Assembly: GCF_965218915.1 (NCBI RefSeq)
Contig: NZ_OZ244708.1
Span: 744,001-808,000, forward strand
Reading direction: 5' to 3'
Source: Novosphingopyxis sp965218915
GTDB taxonomy: Bacteria; Pseudomonadota; Alphaproteobacteria; Sphingomonadales; Sphingomonadaceae
Length of the DNA: 64,000 nt
Shown here: piece by piece, positions 61,010-64,000 of the stretch
Position numbering within the stretch: the first letter of the stretch is position 1
How the letters are laid out: the number at the start of each line of letters is the position of its first letter
Notes under the pieces: model-generated
Databases searched by the model: none
Told to the model about the DNA's origin: nothing
What the model saw: only the letters and a program-made list of their open reading frames with translations
Made by a program: the position numbers and the translations under genes

Positions 61010-61251
61010 GCCTAGCTCCCTTGAATGTGAGTCTTGCACCGGCAGTTCTAGAGCTATGTAAGGCGGCCGCCATACATTCTATCGCTGCGCAAGCGGCACG
61101 GATACAGGCCAGGCATTAAGCTACTCGCATATCGCAAAATAATATCGTAAAATCGCCAACGCGATTAGAAGCCTCACATTTTTGAAATGCTCGCTAATCG
61201 ATTTGCATTTTTAACATTCAGGTCGTTGAGATTATTGGCTTTCCGATCTCG
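61010..61251. other. AT-richer intergenic stretch
   Basis: 240 bp, visibly richer in A and T than the surroundings, between two small minus-strand genes. It probably carries the promoter of the 60764-61009 gene; no gene or strong repeat seen. Confidence 0.35.
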
Positions 61252-61443
61252 TCAGGCCGCGACATCGGAGACAATGCTTTCTAAGCCAGCAGGGCGGATC
61301 AGCAATTCTCTCGCGCGCATCGAGTAACTCAAGCTCAGCTCGTCGTGCACCACGCTTGCTTCGGTCTTGCCGAGCCTGATCCCCTGGATGGCCTCCTGCT
61401 CAGCGCGCTGAAGGTAATAGTCCAGCTGAAGCTTGGCATGCAT
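61252..61443 (-). CDS. Small hypothetical protein (sphingomonad type)
   Basis: 63 residues, starting at ATG 61443. Helical throughout, with HAKLQLDYYLQRAEQEAIQG then SLSYSMRARELLIRP. The YYLQRAEQEA and YSxRARELL pattern resembles short conserved proteins of alphaproteobacteria of unknown function. AGAGAG lies about 10 bp upstream. Confidence 0.5.
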   Translation of the reverse strand: MHAKLQLDYYLQRAEQEAIQGIRLGKTEASVVHDELSLSYSMRARELLIRPAGLESIVSDVAA

Positions 61444-61576
61444 GGTTTAGGCTCTCTACAATTGGATTGCACAATCTTAGGCAGCGATGATTGCGGCATT
61501 ATGGCAGCAGACAACACAGCGGCTGAACCGAAACGATTTTACGATAATGTGAGACAATCGCTAAGATGCATTCGAC

Positions 61577-61588
61577 TAGATGCATCTA
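61577..61588. repeat. 12-bp palindrome TAGATGCATCTA
   Basis: Perfect palindrome with the half AGATGCAT repeated just before it (61564-61571), in the 185-bp gap between the small gene and the MBL gene stop. Function unknown. Confidence 0.3.
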
Positions 61589-61628
61589 ATGTGGCAATAA
61601 TTTGCTCACAGAAAATAGCCAGTCAATG

Positions 61629-62768
61629 CTATTGAAACGCTTCCGAAAACATGAATTTCGATCCGACATAAGACCGGATCACTTTTTCGGGCATAATCCG
61701 CAGCGCCTCCATGACAAACACATCACCTGTGCAATGCATGGGAACGATATAGGTTGGGTCGATCACAGCGAACTCCGCGACAGTCTGCCTGGCTTCGGCC
61801 TCGGTTCGCGGTCGGACGAGATGGAAACCGCCAACGACGGCATAGACTTTCTCGATGCCGGATATCGCCTGCGCGCGGCGGACCGAATTGATCACGCCCC
61901 GATGGCTGCACGATGCAATCACGATTAGGCCGAGGCCTTTGACCGCATAACATGTTGCAAGCTCGTGCTCGGCATCGTCGGGCAGTTCCGCCGCTGCCTG
62001 TTTTGCAGGGTTCAAGGCGGTGCGATCACAACCAGTTCCCGGCCGCATTCTGGTGGGGATTGCGGCGCGTTCAAAGCCGTTCATGGGGATAATGCCGGTA
62101 GTGAATGCGTGATCGGCGATCACCGCGGGTTCCGGGCGTATGATGACATCGAAGCCCGCTCTGGACAGCGCGAGACGGTCGAGCGCTCCCATCACGGGCG
62201 GGGGGTTGCCGATTAGCGCCACGCGCTCGCAAAAGGTTTCTTCACCGCCGACCGTAAGCGGAACGCGGATTTTGCCTCGCGCAGCATCCTCAAGCAATAC
62301 TGGACCGAATAATCCGGGGAATCCGCCATAGTGATCGAGATGACCATGGCTCAGCACCGCCGCGTCGATCGTGACCGGATCGATGCCTAGCAAGCGCAGG
62401 TTGGTCGACAGCGCTTCCTTCGAATAGCCGAAATCGACGACTACGCGGCGGCGCTGATATCCGATGTTAGAGTCGCAGAGGATAGAAAGCCCAAATTCGC
62501 CGACCAGCGTTTGCGGCAGCATACGCGGAGCGTTGACCGGGCCGCCATTGCCCGCGCGAATAACTTTCATGCCGGGCAGATCGAGATTTTCCAGAAACGG
62601 ACCAAATGTTGCCGCGTCTACGATCACTTGCAGCGAGAGACTATCAACCTGCGGGACGGTGAATGCGCGTGTGGCGCTAAACGAGCGCGTGGCAAACCCA
62701 AGCATTCCTGCAGCGCTCATTCCTAGCACTGCTCGACGGCTTGTTATCAGGCTTGGCAGATCGCGCAT
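61629..62768 (-). CDS. Tat-exported MBL-fold metallohydrolase
   Basis: 379 residues with a twin-arginine type signal (TSRRAVLGMSAAGMLGFATR). MBL metal motif SHGHLDHYGGFPG, second histidine in IASCSHRGVINSVRRAQ (or nearby) and C-terminal HCTGDVFVMEALR. The family acts on small lactones or 7,8-dihydropterin-like substrates; here the substrate is unknown. The SHGHLDHYGGFPGLF sequence is typical of the periplasmic MBL group close to the 7,8-dihydropterin-6-methyl-4-(beta-D-ribofuranosyl)-aminobenzene-5'-phosphate synthase family. Confidence 0.88.
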   Translation of the reverse strand: MRDLPSLITSRRAVLGMSAAGMLGFATRSFSATRAFTVPQVDSLSLQVIVDAATFGPFLENLDLPGMKVIRAGNGGPVNAPRMLPQTLVGEFGLSILCDSNIGYQRRRVVVDFGYSKEALSTNLRLLGIDPVTIDAAVLSHGHLDHYGGFPGLFGPVLLEDAARGKIRVPLTVGGEETFCERVALIGNPPPVMGALDRLALSRAGFDVIIRPEPAVIADHAFTTGIIPMNGFERAAIPTRMRPGTGCDRTALNPAKQAAAELPDDAEHELATCYAVKGLGLIVIASCSHRGVINSVRRAQAISGIEKVYAVVGGFHLVRPRTEAEARQTVAEFAVIDPTYIVPMHCTGDVFVMEALRIMPEKVIRSYVGSKFMFSEAFQ

Positions 62769-63229
62769 GTCCCGTCTCCGAGGAACGGAAATAGCAGAGA
62801 ATTGCCGATCTGAATATAGATACTGCTAGCGATGGCGAGCAGCTTTGCGATTGGATCACTTCATCTGCTGACCGTGCGATCTTCGCCTGAGCTCTCGGGA
62901 TCGCCATGGGGCGACCATGAGTGGTAAATGTGACGTGATAGAGCGTGTAAGAACCGATTTGCCGACACCGTTTTTCAGGTGAGAAGTCCAAACTGATTAC
63001 GTATTTTTCCGTTCTTCCTTCCCTCACACGATTTGATTATTCAGCCCACTGGCGGAGAAAAAAGAGATTTGGAGCGGTGAAGTCGGCTGAAACAATTGGC
63101 TGGAAACTTCAGTGGGGCTGAAACAAATATTTCCGAGCGATATAGGTCGGAAGAAAGTGTCAGTAATAGTCGAACCGTGAGCAAGCAGACAAAACTGTGA
63201 AGTTTAAGTTTTCTTCCACGGCTTACCTA
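62769..63229. other. Intergenic region between two MBL genes
   Basis: 460 bp, the promoter side of the 61629-62768 gene. A 116-codon minus-strand frame across its left edge (62677-63027) overlaps the MBL gene in another frame and looks non-coding. No repeat or RNA seen. Confidence 0.4.
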
Positions 63230-64000
63230 TCAACGATCGACCTTAGCGCCCATTTGTTCAGCAACGATTCCAGCATCGAATGCTAGCATTTCCCTGCGTG
63301 TATTGCCTGCAACCCCGTCATAGAAGGGCCATTCCGCCTCAAGCGCGAAGACAATCTCATCTTGTTCGGCTACAGATAGGCTCTCGTCGGCTATGCGGGC
63401 TGCGACAAGATCGCGGAGCTTGGTCAAGAATGTTCGCTGCTCATTCGCTTCATCTGCCGTGATCGGCGCGGGACCATGTCCCTGATAAATTTCGAACGAG
63501 GCGTAAAGTCTTTCAATTTCGGCAAGCTGGCCGAGCCAGTTCTCGAGGCTTTCAAACGGCACCGCGGGCACGCCGACATTGATAAGATCACCGATAAATA
63601 CCTGCTCGTTATTCTCGAGTGAGACGGCGAGTGTAGTCTCGGCCTCCGAGGGACCAAATTCTTGCAAGGTCACCCTTGTGCCATCGATGTCGAGGCTCTG
63701 TCCGTCTTGAACGATTATCGCATTTGCAAGCGCCGCATCGAGAGCTGACTGGGCGGCAAACCGCTCGCCATGCCGCTTGGCTCGTGCAGCATTATATCCC
63801 CTGCTGTCTTCGCGGATGGAGCGAAGAGCCGTGGCAGTCATATACACCTTGGCTGCCGGATAGGCCTCCGTCCACACAGGAAGCCCGCCATAATGGTCGG
63901 TGTGCGGATGGGTCACGAAGATCGCGATGATGGGTTTCGAAGTGGTGGCCTGAAGATGTTGGAGGGCACGCTCCGCTTCCGGCAAGATGCGCTGCGCATC
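63230..64000 (-). CDS. MBL-fold hydrolase, 5' end outside window
   Basis: 257 codons visible to the window edge; the frame is open at base 64000, so the N-terminus is missing. Metal motif VTHPHTDHYGGLPVW, second-half aspartate in FIGDLINVG and histidine in EIYQGHGPAPIT, as in glyoxalase II-type and subclass B3-related MBL enzymes. Residues following show no further domain. Substrate not known. It is a third MBL protein in the window, after 31430 and 61629. Confidence 0.85.
   Translation of the reverse strand, partial: DAQRILPEAERALQHLQATTSKPIIAIFVTHPHTDHYGGLPVWTEAYPAAKVYMTATALRSIREDSRGYNAARAKRHGERFAAQSALDAALANAIIVQDGQSLDIDGTRVTLQEFGPSEAETTLAVSLENNEQVFIGDLINVGVPAVPFESLENWLGQLAEIERLYASFEIYQGHGPAPITADEANEQRTFLTKLRDLVAARIADESLSVAEQDEIVFALEAEWPFYDGVAGNTRREMLAFDAGIVAEQMGAKVDR

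Noticed and set aside
62677..63027. 116-codon frame next to the Tat-exported MBL gene
   Set aside because: It overlaps the MBL start in another frame and has no recognisable sequence or ribosome-binding site.
1..64000. Search for CRISPR arrays, tRNA and rRNA genes
   Set aside because: No regularly spaced direct repeats and no cloverleaf or rRNA-like sequence was noticed by eye; a short tRNA could still have been missed.

Overview
The window reads like the chromosome (or a large accessory replicon) of a Gram-negative alphaproteobacterium, most likely a sphingomonad. The pointers are a TfdB-like phenol hydroxylase, a LigAB-type class III ring-cleavage dioxygenase, a Rieske oxygenase with a PDR-type reductase, a TonB-dependent receptor beside them, tightly overlapping operons (many ATGA/GTGA junctions) and fairly GC-rich coding sequence. 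Taxonomy is an inference; there is no rRNA gene to check it against, and I found no tRNA gene and no CRISPR array.

Left part (1-6.2 kb): a truncated glutaredoxin-AhpD-like fusion protein with a divergent LysR regulator, an MFS exporter and a cNMP-binding/thioredoxin-reductase-like flavoprotein. After these comes a scar containing a 39-bp piece of a wrbA gene and an internally deleted IS3-family transposase.

Accessory island (about 6.5-16.5 kb): an AbrB/MraZ-like protein; a three-gene operon (uncharacterised 'LWGxG' protein, ImmA/IrrE metallopeptidase, PIN-like protein); a convergent pair made of a BpsA-like NPPW methyltransferase and a second, distant 'LWGxG' protein; a housekeeping-type trio (VOC protein, wrbA, DoxX); and an 809-residue N6-adenine DNA methylase translationally coupled to an unknown 260-residue partner. 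The two LWGxG proteins appear to be members of one undescribed family, each tied to different enzymes.

Transport and PHB operon (16.9-29.8 kb): two tandem TetR regulators, then a nearly gapless run of DoxX, HlyD-type adaptor, double ABC ATPase, two ABC-2 permeases, an outer-membrane efflux lipoprotein, a phosphate acyltransferase, acetate kinase, an intracellular PHB depolymerase and a patatin-like lipoprotein. Glutathione reductase and a secreted MBL-fold enzyme follow.

Aromatic catabolism (32.5-60.7 kb). Lower meta pathway: hydratase, acylating acetaldehyde dehydrogenase and aldolase at 32.6-35.4 kb. A 1347-residue STAND NTPase with an N-terminal Cap4/DUF4297-like nuclease domain (Avs-like antiphage protein) sits immediately after them at 35.5-39.6 kb. 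A minus-strand run follows: Rieske oxygenase, reductase, P450, gentisate dioxygenase-like cupin, FAH-family hydrolase, mandelate racemase-like enzyme and a second glutaredoxin-AhpD fusion. On the plus strand are a TetR regulator, NrtS-like protein, SCP2 protein, meta-cleavage-product hydrolase and LigA/LigB-like dioxygenase. The TfdB-like hydroxylase, TonB receptor, aconitase-family protein, HxlR regulator and epoxide hydrolase complete the region. Together these could import a phenolic or polycyclic compound, hydroxylate it, cleave the ring by the meta route and deliver pyruvate and acetyl-CoA. The exact substrate cannot be read from the sequence. A 16-bp palindrome repeated about 56 bp upstream of the hydratase operon and of the glutaredoxin-AhpD gene suggests one shared regulator.

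Right end (60.7-64 kb): two small hypothetical genes and two MBL-fold hydrolases, the last truncated by the window edge. A decayed thioredoxin-reductase-like gene end lies at 59.1 kb.
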